The notes under the pieces were generated by a model. It searched no databases, was not told the DNA's origin, and saw only the letters and a list, made by a program, of their open reading frames with translations. A stretch of DNA of 64,000 bases from CAZVQX01 sp964629735 (GTDB taxonomy: Bacteria > Bacillota_I > Bacilli_A > RF39 > UBA660): NCBI GenBank assembly GCA_964629735.1, contig CAZVQX010000001.1:62001-126000 (forward strand), in the 5' to 3' direction. This document shows, piece after piece, positions 18,041 through 27,599 of the stretch (positions are counted from its first letter, which is position 1; every line of letters starts with the position of its first letter). The position numbers were made by a program, and so were the translations under genes.

Positions 18041-18796
18041 ATGTATATTGATACACATTGTCATTTATATAGGGAATATTATGAAGATTTAGATAAACTG
18101 ATAAATAATATTAAACCAAATATAATAATAGTAAGTGGTATTGATTATAAAAGTAATCAAGAGGTAATAGATTTGTGTAATAGATACAAAAATGTTTATG
18201 GGACCTTAGGTCACCATCCTTCTTGCGTTGAAACTTATAATGAAACCTCTAAAAATTATATAATTAAAAATATCAATAATCCAAAGATTGTAGGAGTAGG
18301 TGAAATAGGACTTGATTATTATTGGATAATAGATAATAAAGATAAACAAATTGAATTATTTGTGGATTTGTTAAATATTGCCATTCAGTATAATAAAACA
18401 GTAGTTATTCATAGTCGAGAATCATTAATCGATACATATAATATAATAAAGAGGGAAGAATATAAAACATTAAAAAAAGTATTACATTGTTACAGTTATG
18501 ATTTAGAAAATGCTCATAAATTTATTGAATTGGGTGTATTGCTAGGAATTGGTGGAATAGTAACTTTTAAAAATTCAAATTTAAAAAACATTATTCACAA
18601 AATTGATTTAAAAAATCTATTATTAGAAACAGATAGTCCTTATCTTACTCCTAGTCCATATCGTGGACAACAAAATAATCCTACAAATATCCCATTAATA
18701 GCAATGGAAATTTCAAAAATTAAAAATATTAGTGTAGGAGAGGTATATGAAACAACGACTTCTACCGCTTTGTCTCAATTTGACATAAAAAAATAA
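18041..18796 (+). CDS. TatD-family metal-dependent DNase/hydrolase
   Basis: TIM-barrel metallohydrolase of 251 residues (B. subtilis YabD). Metal ligands are visible in YIDTHCHLY, the VGEIGLDYYW block, VVIHSRE, the LHCYS block and LETDSPYLTP. The family has 3'-5' exonuclease or DNA-repair activity. AAGGAGTGAT precedes the start. Its place between metG and the YabE-like gene follows B. subtilis. Confidence 0.93.
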   Translation: MYIDTHCHLYREYYEDLDKLINNIKPNIIIVSGIDYKSNQEVIDLCNRYKNVYGTLGHHPSCVETYNETSKNYIIKNINNPKIVGVGEIGLDYYWIIDNKDKQIELFVDLLNIAIQYNKTVVIHSRESLIDTYNIIKREEYKTLKKVLHCYSYDLENAHKFIELGVLLGIGGIVTFKNSNLKNIIHKIDLKNLLLETDSPYLTPSPYRGQQNNPTNIPLIAMEISKIKNISVGEVYETTTSTALSQFDIKK

Positions 18797-18837
18797 TCGT
18801 GTTAAAATTTAATAGAATTTAAATAAGAGGTGAAATA

Positions 18838-19533
18838 ATGAATATATATTTACTACGATTGGTTGGTAAATGGATAAGTTTATTGTTTGTTTCGATTACT
18901 TCTTTAGTTGGTAGTGAGGTTTTTAATGAAAGAAAAATAGCAATTAAAAACAGTAATGCCGGGAAGAGTAATACGCCAATTGTTGAATTAATTAAATATG
19001 AAACGATTATTAAATATAATCAATCTTTACCTACAGGGACAAAGAAAACCGTAGTTAAAGGTATTGATGGTATTGTTTCAAAAGATCAAGAAAAATTAAT
19101 CCAAGAAGTTGTTAATGAAGTTATAGAGATAGGAATTGGCAAAGAAGGTAATTATACTGGTAGATTAACGGGTTATGGTCCTGATTGTTACGGATGTTCT
19201 GGAGTTGGTGTAGTAAGCTGTCGTACGCCAGAACGTAAAAGATATAGCTTAGTAAAAGATGGAATTATCTATAATGATAAAGAGTATGGAGAATTACGGA
19301 TTTTATCAGCAACTCATGAGATTTTTCCTTGTGGTACAATTGTAAGTGTAAAAAAAGGTAATGAGGAACCATTCTTAGGTGTGGTGATGGATACAGGGAT
19401 AGCAATGCGAAATGCTTGGAAGGAAAATAAACAAATATTATTTGATTTAGCATTTTCCACAGAAAAAGATCCAGATATATATAAAGCCACCGCTCGTAAT
19501 GTTAAATATGAAGTAAAAAGATGGGGTTGGTAA
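18838..19533 (+). CDS. YabE-like G5 and 3D domain cell-wall protein
   Basis: 231 residues. An N-terminal hydrophobic segment (about 3-25) acts as signal or anchor. A short G5-like region (KYETIIKYNQSLPTGTKKTV) follows. The C-terminal domain (about 100-231) has a 3D pattern: LTGYGPDCYGCSGVGV and GVVMDTGIAM. Members such as YabE and Rpf-like stationary-phase proteins act on peptidoglycan as lytic transglycosylases. Its position between tatD and rsmA matches yabE. It is shorter than YabE (437 residues), with fewer N-terminal repeats. Confidence 0.85.
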   Translation: MNIYLLRLVGKWISLLFVSITSLVGSEVFNERKIAIKNSNAGKSNTPIVELIKYETIIKYNQSLPTGTKKTVVKGIDGIVSKDQEKLIQEVVNEVIEIGIGKEGNYTGRLTGYGPDCYGCSGVGVVSCRTPERKRYSLVKDGIIYNDKEYGELRILSATHEIFPCGTIVSVKKGNEEPFLGVVMDTGIAMRNAWKENKQILFDLAFSTEKDPDIYKATARNVKYEVKRWGW

Positions 19534-19555
19534 GAAGACATATGTCTTCTTTTTT
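19532..19555 (+). terminator. Terminator after the YabE-like gene
   Basis: The perfect palindrome AAGAAGACATATGTCTTCTT is followed by T4 (T6 in total). Confidence 0.8.
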
Positions 19556-19573
19556 AAAGAATTAGGAGGGTTT

Positions 19574-20407
19574 ATGAATTATTCGCCAAAAAAAGTAAAA
19601 GATTTATTAAATAAACATAATTTTACCTTTAAAAAAAAGTTTGGTCAAAACTTTATAATTGATGAAAATATAATTGATTCTATAATAACTAAAAGCAAAA
19701 TAGATATAGATACTTTAGTTATTGAAATTGGGCCAGGTAGTGGTGCTTTAACTCAAAAGTTGGCTGATAAATCAAAAAAAGTTATATGTTATGAAATAGA
19801 TAAAACTTTAAAACCTATATTAGAAGATAATCTTCAAAGTTATAATAACATAAATATTATTTTTGATGATTTTTTAAAAAGGAATATTAATAATGATATT
19901 GTAAATGAAAAATATGAGAAGTTATATATTATTGCTAATTTACCATATTATATTACCACCCCAATTATTATAAAGTTGATTGAGGATAATGTTAAGGTTG
20001 ATAAAATAGTTGTTATGGTTCAAAAAGAAGTAGGGGATAGGTTTAAAGCAAAGCCAGGAAGCAAAGAATATAATTCATTAACCATTTTTTTAAATTATTA
20101 TTTTGAGATAGTAAAGATAATGGATGTTAGCCGCAACGTATTTATTCCAAAACCAAATGTTGATAGTATTGTTGTTCAATTAAAATCCAAAAAAAACAAA
20201 TTAGAAGTTCATAATCAAAAATTATTTTTTAAATTAATAAGAGATAGTTTTAATCAACGAAGGAAAACAATAAAAAACAATCTAAAAGAATATAATTTAA
20301 ATGAGGTTGAAATTGCATTAAAAGAGAATGGTTTTACTTTGAATGATCGTGCCGAAATAATCCCAATTGAAGTTTTTGTTGATATAGCAAATAGGTTGAA
20401 TGAATAG
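19574..20407 (+). CDS. rsmA: 16S rRNA dimethyladenosine transferase A (KsgA)
   Basis: Dimethylates A1518 and A1519 of 16S rRNA late in 30S assembly. The 277-residue protein has KKFGQNFIIDENII, the SAM motif VIEIGPGSGALTQ, the target-base motif NLPYYITTPI and RDSFNQRRKTIKNNL. AGGAGGGTTT precedes the ATG. An rnmV gene, which usually sits upstream, is missing here. Confidence 0.96.
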   Translation: MNYSPKKVKDLLNKHNFTFKKKFGQNFIIDENIIDSIITKSKIDIDTLVIEIGPGSGALTQKLADKSKKVICYEIDKTLKPILEDNLQSYNNINIIFDDFLKRNINNDIVNEKYEKLYIIANLPYYITTPIIIKLIEDNVKVDKIVVMVQKEVGDRFKAKPGSKEYNSLTIFLNYYFEIVKIMDVSRNVFIPKPNVDSIVVQLKSKKNKLEVHNQKLFFKLIRDSFNQRRKTIKNNLKEYNLNEVEIALKENGFTLNDRAEIIPIEVFVDIANRLNE

Positions 20408-20410
20408 TAT

Positions 20411-21094
20411 ATGTACAAAAAACACAATCTTATAATAGGTAACATAACTAATAGCGATTGGGATGAAATTCTAATTAAAGAATATAGTAAACCATATTTT
20501 AAAGAGTTGATAAAAACAATACTAATAGAATATCAAAATCATAAAATATATCCTAAATTTGAAGACATTTTTAATGCCTTTAAAATGACCAATTTTAATA
20601 ATGTAAAAGTTTTAATTTTAGGCCAAGATCCATATCATGGGTTTAATCAAGCCCATGGTTTATCTTTTTCTGTTTTTGATGGTGTAAAACGACCACCATC
20701 ATTAAATAATATTTTTAAGGAATTAAAAAATGATTTAGGGATTGAACGTTTAAATAATAATTTAAGTGATTGGGCCTGCCAAGGTGTTTTATTATTAAAT
20801 TCAATTTTAACCGTTCGTGAAAACGAACCTTTATCTCATCAAAAAATAGGTTGGGAAGAATTTACAGATAATATTATTAAAATATTAAATAATAAAAAAG
20901 AACCGGTAGTTTTTATATTATGGGGTAATTATGCTAAAACCAAAAAGAAAATGATAACAAGTTCTCATCATTTAATAATCGAAGGTGCTCACCCATCGCC
21001 TTTATCAGCTAATCGCGGATTTTTAGGAAGTAAACCATTTAGTAAAACAAATAAATTTTTAGAAAAAAATAATATTTCTAAGATTGATTGGTAA
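20411..21094 (+). CDS. ung: Uracil-DNA glycosylase
   Basis: Removes uracil from DNA. The 227-residue family 1 enzyme carries the water-activating motif LGQDPYHGFNQAHGLSFSV and the second motif GAHPSPLSANRGF. It starts 3 nt after the rsmA stop without a clear ribosome binding site, so coupling is likely. With dut it forms the uracil-exclusion pair of this region. Confidence 0.96.
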   Translation: MYKKHNLIIGNITNSDWDEILIKEYSKPYFKELIKTILIEYQNHKIYPKFEDIFNAFKMTNFNNVKVLILGQDPYHGFNQAHGLSFSVFDGVKRPPSLNNIFKELKNDLGIERLNNNLSDWACQGVLLLNSILTVRENEPLSHQKIGWEEFTDNIIKILNNKKEPVVFILWGNYAKTKKKMITSSHHLIIEGAHPSPLSANRGFLGSKPFSKTNKFLEKNNISKIDW

Positions 21095-21143
21095 TACTTG
21101 ATATTAAATGATAAATATACTAAAATTATAATAAGGTGATAAT

Positions 21144-22469
21144 ATGGAAAATGTTTATAATTATTTAATGAATGAAATTAAAATAAAATATGGTGATTCA
21201 ATTGTAGTTGGCGTTTCGGGTGGCCCAGATTCGATGGCTTTATTGCATATTTTAAGTAGAATAAAAAAAGCACTGGATATTCAAATCATTTGTGCTCATG
21301 TTCACCATAATGTTAGAAAAGAAAGTGATGAAGAACAAAAATTTGTAGAACGATTTTGTGCGGCAAATAATATTATTTTCGAATGGTATAAAATAGAAGA
21401 CTATGGCGATGATAACTTTCATAATGAAGCTAGAAGTATTAGATATAATTATTTTAATTCAATGGTTAAAAAATATTCAGCAAAATATTTACTAACTGCT
21501 CATCATGCTGATGATTTAATTGAAACAATTTTAATGCGTATTGTTAGAGGTTCAACGTTAAGAGGATATAGCGGATTTTCTAAAATAATAAAAATGGATA
21601 ATTATACAATTATTAGACCGTTAATTAATGTAACAAAAGCAGAGATATTAGCTTATAATAAAGAAAATAAAATTGCTAGTGTACATGATTCATCAAATGA
21701 TAAAGATATATATACTCGTAATCGTTTCCGTAAATATATAGTGCCTGAATTTAAACGCGAGGATCCAAAAGTTCATGAGAAATTTTATAAATTTAGCGAA
21801 ACTTTGTTAGAATATAATAATTATATAGATAAAATAGTTCAAGAAAAAATAAAATCTATCTATCGTGAAGGTATATTAAATATTGAATTATTTTTAAGAG
21901 AAGAACACATTATTCAAATGAAAATAATATATTATATATTAGAAAATATTTATCAGGATGACTTAATGTTAATAACTGATCAACATGCTCAAATTTTTCA
22001 TAATTTAATTATATCAGAAAGAGCGAATGCCAAGATTCATCTACCTAATAATGTAATTATAATAAAATCATATAATAATTTGACAGTTGTTCAAAAAGAA
22101 TTAAATGATAACGGTTATGAAATTGAAATAATTGATTATGCAAATTTACCAAATGGGATGAATATAGAGGTTGTTTTAGAATCTGACTCAACTAATAATT
22201 TTGTATGTCGTTTAGATAAGAGTGAATTAAACTTTCCACTCCATATTAGAACTAGAAAAAATGGCGATAAAATGCAAGTTAAAGGTATGTTAGGTCGAAA
22301 AAAAATAAATGATATTTTTATTGATTCAAAAATTCCTTTGCAAGAAAGAGATTTGTGGCCAATTGTAGTTGATTCTAACGGTACAATTGTCTGGTTACCA
22401 GGATTGAAAAAGTCTAAATTTGATAAAACAAAATCAGAAAAATATGATATAATACTAAAGTATTATTAA
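21144..22469 (+). CDS. tilS: tRNA(Ile)-lysidine synthase
   Basis: Converts C34 of tRNA-Ile(CAU) to lysidine so that it reads AUA. The 441-residue protein has the PP-loop VGVSGGPDSMALLHIL, AHVHHNVR, LLTAHHADDLIET and RIVRGS. The C-terminal substrate-binding region includes RTRKNGDKMQ. ATAAGGTGAT precedes ATG 21144. The tilS-ftsH neighbourhood is conserved in Bacilli; the hpt gene usual between them is absent. Confidence 0.95.
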   Translation: MENVYNYLMNEIKIKYGDSIVVGVSGGPDSMALLHILSRIKKALDIQIICAHVHHNVRKESDEEQKFVERFCAANNIIFEWYKIEDYGDDNFHNEARSIRYNYFNSMVKKYSAKYLLTAHHADDLIETILMRIVRGSTLRGYSGFSKIIKMDNYTIIRPLINVTKAEILAYNKENKIASVHDSSNDKDIYTRNRFRKYIVPEFKREDPKVHEKFYKFSETLLEYNNYIDKIVQEKIKSIYREGILNIELFLREEHIIQMKIIYYILENIYQDDLMLITDQHAQIFHNLIISERANAKIHLPNNVIIIKSYNNLTVVQKELNDNGYEIEIIDYANLPNGMNIEVVLESDSTNNFVCRLDKSELNFPLHIRTRKNGDKMQVKGMLGRKKINDIFIDSKIPLQERDLWPIVVDSNGTIVWLPGLKKSKFDKTKSEKYDIILKYY

Positions 22470-22483
22470 GGGAGGAGAATTAA

Positions 22484-24466
22484 ATGAATAAAAAAGCAGT
22501 AAAAAAAGGTTTATACCCATATTTGATTTTAGCGGCAGTTATGTTGTCAATACTATATATATTTAGTAAATCAAATTATAAAATAAATTATTTAACTTAT
22601 GACACTTTTATGAGTAATGCAGAAAAGGGTCAAGTTGAAAAAATTGTAATTACACCGCGAACAAGATCTGGTGTATATGAAATAAAAGGTAAATTAAAAA
22701 ACTATGATAAGGAAGAAGTGTTTTACTTAAAAGTACCATTAGCAAATGAGGTTATAACTAAAATATTTGAAGCAGAGGCGATTGCAGGATTTACAGTTTC
22801 GACCGAAAGTGACCCTGAATCGAGCACGTTCTTATTATTTTTAGTTAATGTTTTACCAATGGTAATATTAATCGGATTTGCTTTCACTTTCATAAAACGT
22901 CAAGTTGGTACAGCTAATAAATCAATGGATTTTGGAAAAAGTCGTGCAAAATTAAATCCTAATACAAATAAAGTAACATTTGAAGATGTTGCGGGTTTAA
23001 CAGAAGAAAAAGAAGAAGTTTCAGAATTAATAGATTTTTTAAAAAACCCAAAAAAATTTCAAAGACTTGGTGCTAGAATACCAAAAGGTGTTTTATTAGT
23101 TGGTCCTCCAGGTACAGGAAAAACCTTATTAGCCCGTGCAGTTGCTGGTGAGGCTAGTGTTCCATTCTATTATATAAGTGGTTCTGATTTTGTTGAATTA
23201 TTTGTTGGTGTTGGCGCTAGCCGTGTTAGGGATATGTTTAAACAAGCTAAATATAATGCACCTTGTTTGATATTTATTGATGAAATAGATGCAGTTGGGC
23301 GTCAGAGGGGTGCTGGTTTAGGTGGTGGACATGATGAAAGAGAACAAACGCTTAACCAATTATTAACCGAAATGGATGGTTTTGGTGCTAATGAGGGAAT
23401 AATAATTATCGCAGCAACAAATCGCCCTGACGTGTTAGATCCAGCATTATTAAGACCTGGCCGCTTTGATAGACAGGTTACTGTTAATCTACCTGATGCT
23501 CGAGGTCGTATGGAAATCTTAGATGTTCATGCTCGTGGTAAAAAATTCACTAAAGGTGTTGAATTATCTAATATAGCTAAGCGAACTGTTGGTTTTAGTG
23601 GTGCTGACTTAGAAAATTTATTAAATGAGGCTGCTTTATTAGCTGTTAGAAGAAATAAAGATAGTATAACTATGGAAGAGATTGATGAAGCGCATGACCG
23701 AGTTTTAATGGGACCGGCTAAAAAGAGTAAAAAATATACAGATAATGAAAAACGTTTGGTTGCTTACCATGAGGCAGGTCACGTTGTTCTAGGTTTAAAA
23801 TTAAATGCTGCTAACATTGTTCAAAAGGTAACAATTATACCACGTGGCTATGCAGGTGGATATGCATTAATGCTTCCAAAAGAGGAAAGATTTACATCGA
23901 CAAAAACAGAATTATTAGAGCGTATTGCCGGACTGTTAGGTGGTAGAGTCGCTGAAGATGTCGTTTTTAATGAAATCACAACAGGGGCACATAATGATTT
24001 TGAACAAGCAACTAAAATTGCTAGAGCGATGGTTACAGAATATGGTATGAGTAGTCTTGGTCCTGTTCAATTTGAACATCAAGAATCAAGTGTTTTTTTA
24101 GGTAGAGATTATAATAAAAGTCGAAATTTTTCTAGCCAAGTTGCATATCAAATTGATGAGGAAATAAGAAAAATAATTGATGAACAATACAATCGAGCAA
24201 CTAAAATAATTAAAGAAAATATTGATCTATTAGATTTAATAGCTGAAACTTTAATTGAAAGAGAAACTTTAACAAGAGAACAAATCGATGATTTAATAGA
24301 TTATGGGTATATTAAAGATGATTTAGAAGAAAATATTGAATATTCTAATATGAATTTAGATGAATTAAAACAAATAGCTAAATCAAAAAATATAAAAGGT
24401 TATAGTAAAAAGAAAAAAGATGAATTAATAAAACGGCTAAAAGAAATTGATGACGAAGAGGTATAA
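22484..24466 (+). CDS. ftsH: ATP-dependent zinc metalloprotease FtsH with SAP-like C-terminal tail
   Basis: Membrane-anchored AAA+ protease, 660 residues. Transmembrane segments at about 11-28 and 115-135 flank an external domain. Walker A is GPPGTGKT (207-214), Walker B LIFIDEIDA, and the second region of homology ends in RPGRFDR. The zinc site is HEAGH (429-433). After the usual end, residues 617-660 add LDELKQIAKSKNIKGYSKKK followed by KDELIKRLKE, a helix-extended loop-helix of the SAP/Rho_N kind. GGGAGGAGA precedes ATG 22484. Confidence 0.96.
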   Translation: MNKKAVKKGLYPYLILAAVMLSILYIFSKSNYKINYLTYDTFMSNAEKGQVEKIVITPRTRSGVYEIKGKLKNYDKEEVFYLKVPLANEVITKIFEAEAIAGFTVSTESDPESSTFLLFLVNVLPMVILIGFAFTFIKRQVGTANKSMDFGKSRAKLNPNTNKVTFEDVAGLTEEKEEVSELIDFLKNPKKFQRLGARIPKGVLLVGPPGTGKTLLARAVAGEASVPFYYISGSDFVELFVGVGASRVRDMFKQAKYNAPCLIFIDEIDAVGRQRGAGLGGGHDEREQTLNQLLTEMDGFGANEGIIIIAATNRPDVLDPALLRPGRFDRQVTVNLPDARGRMEILDVHARGKKFTKGVELSNIAKRTVGFSGADLENLLNEAALLAVRRNKDSITMEEIDEAHDRVLMGPAKKSKKYTDNEKRLVAYHEAGHVVLGLKLNAANIVQKVTIIPRGYAGGYALMLPKEERFTSTKTELLERIAGLLGGRVAEDVVFNEITTGAHNDFEQATKIARAMVTEYGMSSLGPVQFEHQESSVFLGRDYNKSRNFSSQVAYQIDEEIRKIIDEQYNRATKIIKENIDLLDLIAETLIERETLTREQIDDLIDYGYIKDDLEENIEYSNMNLDELKQIAKSKNIKGYSKKKKDELIKRLKEIDDEEV

Positions 24467-24478
24467 AAGCCTCTTTTA
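24456..24478 (+). terminator. Short terminator-like hairpin at the ftsH stop
   Basis: AAGAGG and CCTCTT pair around the stop codon, then TT and an AT-rich tail. The stem is short. Confidence 0.5.
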
Positions 24479-24558
24479 ATTTCAAAAAAATCAAAAAACA
24501 ATTGCAATATAATTTAAATTTGATATAATTGTAATAGAAGAATAAGAGGAGGAATAAT

Positions 24559-25218
24559 ATGGAGAGTGTAAATTTAATTAATTTTAATAATGAAAATATT
24601 AAGGCAACTGTAATTCGTTACTTTGAATTAAATGGAAATCGTTATTTTATTTATTCATTAAATGAAATAGATGAACAAAATTATGTTAAATTATATGCTG
24701 TAAAAATTAACGTTGAAAATGATGTTTTAACAAGTAATAATATTACTGATGAGAATGAATGGAATGTAATAAAAGAAGAAATAAAAAATATCGTTAGAGG
24801 AAATAAAAATGGAATTGCGGAAGTTACAGATTTGAACTTTAATGAATTAAATTCTTTAAAAATAATGGAACATCGTGTCTTTAAATTATCTAATCAATTA
24901 GTTTTGTTGTTGGGTGCAAACAAAAAAGTTGTGGAAGAAGTTGTTGAACAAGCTTTTGATTTAAATCCGACAATTGAAACAGAAGTTAGTGTTGAACCGT
25001 CTGTTCCAGATTTTAATGTAGAACATGAAACCCAAAATGCTCAATCAATTACAGCTTTTGATATTAATCCGAAGCCGGTAACGGCAACTGTTGAAAATGA
25101 TGAAAATCATTTTCAAGAATTATATGAAGCAGAGAAAGAAAAAAATAATAAGTTGCTATTAGAAAATGAACAATTGAGGAATCAATTAGAAAAAATAAAA
25201 AATATTTTAAATAAATAA
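24559..25218 (+). CDS. Unrecognised acidic protein with C-terminal coiled coil
   Basis: 219 residues with no signal peptide. The first ~120 residues look like a compact alpha/beta domain (IRYFELNGNRYFIYSLNE). A Pro/Glu-rich linker (about 130-180) and a coiled coil of about 30 residues at the end (YEAEKEKNNKLLLENEQLRN) follow. I cannot name a family; the N-terminal part faintly recalls DUF1292-type domains. It is monocistronic: a TATAAT box lies at about 24525, AGAGGAGGAAT precedes the ATG and a strong terminator follows. Confidence 0.7.
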   Translation: MESVNLINFNNENIKATVIRYFELNGNRYFIYSLNEIDEQNYVKLYAVKINVENDVLTSNNITDENEWNVIKEEIKNIVRGNKNGIAEVTDLNFNELNSLKIMEHRVFKLSNQLVLLLGANKKVVEEVVEQAFDLNPTIETEVSVEPSVPDFNVEHETQNAQSITAFDINPKPVTATVENDENHFQELYEAEKEKNNKLLLENEQLRNQLEKIKNILNK

Positions 25219-25249
25219 AAGACAAGAATTTAATTACTTGTCTTTTTTT
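25217..25249. terminator. Bidirectional terminator
   Basis: AAAAGACAAG and CTTGTCTTTT form a 10-bp stem with T7 on the + side and an A run giving T4 on the - side. It lies between convergent genes. Confidence 0.8.
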
Positions 25250-25262
25250 ATAATTAATATTA

Positions 25263-25742
25263 TTATTTTCTGTTTTGATGTGCTAATTTACTAGCGGCTG
25301 ATGAAGCAATTGCACAAATTATGTCATCTAAAAAAGTGTGACATTCTTTTTTTTCATCTCCAAGCTTATCTAACTTACCAATAACACCAGGTTTGGTCTT
25401 GTCTAAATAACCAAAGTTAGTAAAAGCAATAGAACCATAAATATTAACGATACTAAGTGGTAATATTTCATCAATACCATATAAAGGATCGTCATTTTTT
25501 ATAATATCATTAATTTCTTGATCAAATAAATCTTTTTCTGTAGCCTCATCAATAGCAATGCCAGTTAAAATTGCATGAATAACCTCTCTTTTTTCAATTA
25601 TACCATCAACAGTACTTATGCAATCTTGTAGTGTAAGTTTAGGAATATATTTTTTTTGTAAATCTAAAACAATCATCCCAATATCATCTAATCTAACTCC
25701 ACGTTCTTCTAATTTTTTAATAGCTAATGTTTTTAATGTCAT
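25263..25742 (-). CDS. YutG/PgpA-family phosphatidylglycerophosphatase-like protein
   Basis: 159 residues. The C-terminal part, PGVIGKLDKLGD followed by CHTFLDDIICAIASSAASKL, fits the PgpA/YutG fold, in which acidic residues bind metal. PgpA enzymes dephosphorylate phosphatidylglycerophosphate; the YutG branch is soluble and of unproven substrate. It is divergent from the YutH-like gene and close to the YutI-like gene, matching the yutG-yutH-yutI group of B. subtilis. GGAGGAAAT precedes the ATG. Confidence 0.82.
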   Translation of the reverse strand: MTLKTLAIKKLEERGVRLDDIGMIVLDLQKKYIPKLTLQDCISTVDGIIEKREVIHAILTGIAIDEATEKDLFDQEINDIIKNDDPLYGIDEILPLSIVNIYGSIAFTNFGYLDKTKPGVIGKLDKLGDEKKECHTFLDDIICAIASSAASKLAHQNRK

Positions 25743-25800
25743 TTAATTTCCTCCTATCATAAAAAAGTAATAAAATCATAAACTTAGTTGAGGTGAATAT

Positions 25801-26709
25801 ATGAAAAATGCAATAAACTATTATTATAATTTAGAGCCAGGTAATATTCACCAATATAATAAGCAATTAAAATTCGTAATTAATAACATTACTTATATAT
25901 TTATTCCATATTCTCGCCAAACTGATGAAATAAATGATTTATATAAACTAAGTTTATCTCTATTTCAAAACGGAATTTATTGTCACCAATTTATTCCAAA
26001 TATTAATAATTCTTTAATTACAAATATTAATAACATTCCATATGTATTATTAAAAACATATATTATAAATAATCGTAAAATTAATATAAGTGATTTAATA
26101 TTTTTTTCTAATTCAACATTAATTAATGTTGAAAATAAATTACGTAGAGATAATTGGTATTTATTGTGGACTAATAAAATAGATTACTTTGAATATCAAA
26201 TTAGTCAATTTGGAAAAAAATATCCAATTATTAGAGAAAGTTTTAGTTATTTTGTAGGCATGGCTGAAACAAGTATAATATTATTTAAAAACATTAATAA
26301 TAATCATGGTAAAGTTTTAAGTGTAAATCATCAAAGAGTATCATCTGATGATACATTGTTAGATTTTTATAATCCACTTAATTTCATAATTGATTATAAA
26401 ATAAGAAATATAGCAGAATATTTCAAAAAACAGTTTTTTGAAAATAATCTTAGTTATGATGACATAATTTATTATTTTGAAAGTGAATCACTTAATCAAT
26501 ACGATTGTGTAATGTTATTTATTCGTCTGCTGTTCCCAACATATTATTTTGATATTTATGAAAAAATTATTTTAGAAAATGAAGATGAAAAAAAACTTAT
26601 CCCTATTATTATCAAAATAAAAGATTATGAGAATTTGTTAAAAAAATTATATAATTATTTAATTAATATTGCGGAAATACCAAATATAGAATGGTTAATA
26701 ATTAATTAA
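25801..26709 (+). CDS. YutH-like spore coat-associated protein
   Basis: 302-residue protein of the CotS/YutH kinase-like group. WTNKIDYFEYQI, the PIIRESFSYFVGMAE block, NHQRV, NPLNFIIDYKIRNIAEYFK and a final IPNIEWLI correspond to YutH landmarks. The fold resembles aminoglycoside/choline kinases. YutH is a spore coat protein in B. subtilis. GTTGAGGTGA precedes ATG 25801. It overlaps the convergent NifU-domain gene by 8 nt. Confidence 0.75.
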   Translation: MKNAINYYYNLEPGNIHQYNKQLKFVINNITYIFIPYSRQTDEINDLYKLSLSLFQNGIYCHQFIPNINNSLITNINNIPYVLLKTYIINNRKINISDLIFFSNSTLINVENKLRRDNWYLLWTNKIDYFEYQISQFGKKYPIIRESFSYFVGMAETSIILFKNINNNHGKVLSVNHQRVSSDDTLLDFYNPLNFIIDYKIRNIAEYFKKQFFENNLSYDDIIYYFESESLNQYDCVMLFIRLLFPTYYFDIYEKIILENEDEKKLIPIIIKIKDYENLLKKLYNYLINIAEIPNIEWLIIN

Positions 26710-26932
26710 TGTTAATAACTTCTTTAATTTCTGGTATTTCAGAAATGATAGCCTTTTCAATTAAATCTTTTAACGTAATTGTAGCCATTGGGCATCCAGA
26801 ACAAGCACCTAATAATTTTATATAAACAATGTTATTCTCAACTTTAACGAATTCAATGTTACCCCCATCACTTATTAAAAATGGTCTTAATTGTTCAATT
26901 ACCTCTTTAATTTTTTCTTCTTGATTAATCAT
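26702..26932 (-). CDS. NifU C-terminal domain Fe-S carrier (YutI-like)
   Basis: 76-residue protein made of the Nfu domain alone. It contains LRPFLISDGGNIEFVKVE and the cluster-binding LLGACSGCPMATITL (CxxC). Nfu proteins receive and pass on Fe-S clusters. AGGAGGGATATT precedes the ATG. Confidence 0.93.
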   Translation of the reverse strand: MINQEEKIKEVIEQLRPFLISDGGNIEFVKVENNIVYIKLLGACSGCPMATITLKDLIEKAIISEIPEIKEVININ

Positions 26933-27026
26933 AATATCCCTCCTAGTTCATTATATAATATAAAAAAAATATAGTAAATAGTTTTAAATAAAAATAAATG
27001 TGTTATAATCTTTATTGAGGTGTGTT

Positions 27027-27410
27027 ATGACAAAGTATAAAGTAGGTAAAGTGGTTAGAGGGACAGTTACTGGAATTGAATCATATGGTATCTTTGTTTC
27101 GCTAGATGAATTTTATAGTGGACTCATTCATATTTCTGAAATATCAAACAATTATATTAAAAATATAAATGATTATGTAAATATTGGAGATATTATATAT
27201 GTTAAGGTAAAAGAAGTTGATGATGAACTATCCCAGTTAAAATTAAGTATAAAAAATATAAATTATAACGGAAAAAGAAAAGTAAATAGAACGCCAATAA
27301 AAGAAACAAGCCTTGGTTTTAGTACTCTAAAGTATAAATTACCTTTTTGGATAAAAGAAAATATAGAAAAAAACAAAAAAACACAAAAAGATATTGACAA
27401 AAACATTTAA
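27027..27410 (+). CDS. S1-domain RNA-binding protein (CvfD/YugI family)
   Basis: 127 residues: an S1 domain (VGKVVRGTVTGIESYGIFVS through LIHISEISNNYI) followed by a short tail with ETSLGFSTLKYKLPFWI, the signature of the general stress protein 13 / YugI / CvfD group. CvfD is a ribosome-associated post-transcriptional regulator in streptococci. ATG 27027 follows TTGAGGTG; the in-frame TTG at 27015 is inside that ribosome binding site. The tRNA promoter overlaps its 3' end. Confidence 0.87.
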   Translation: MTKYKVGKVVRGTVTGIESYGIFVSLDEFYSGLIHISEISNNYIKNINDYVNIGDIIYVKVKEVDDELSQLKLSIKNINYNGKRKVNRTPIKETSLGFSTLKYKLPFWIKENIEKNKKTQKDIDKNI

Positions 27411-27422
27411 TAATAGTATACT
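27394..27422 (+). promoter_or_regulatory. Strong promoter of the tRNA operon
   Basis: TTGACA (27394-27399) and TATACT (27417-27422) are 17 bp apart, about 21 bp before the first tRNA. It lies within the 3' end of the S1-domain gene. Confidence 0.85.
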
Positions 27423-27443
27423 TAGTTACGTCTAGTGGTCATT

Positions 27444-27520
27444 GGGTGATTAGCTCAGTTGGTTAGAGCACCTGCCTTACAAGCAGGGGGTCGTAGGTTC
27501 GAGTCCTACATCGCCCACCA
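27444..27520 (+). tRNA. tRNA-Val (anticodon TAC)
   Basis: Full cloverleaf: acceptor GGGTGAT/ATCGCCC, anticodon loop CTTACAA, GGTTCGAGTCC T-arm, encoded CCA. First of 13 tRNAs in one operon. Confidence 0.96.
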
Positions 27521-27521
27521 T

Positions 27522-27597
<76 letters not shown>

Positions 27598-27599
27598 GT

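Noticed and set aside
19265..19541. Two overlapping - strand frames within the YabE-like gene
   Set aside because: They are shadows of a conserved G5/3D-domain gene, without ribosome binding sites.
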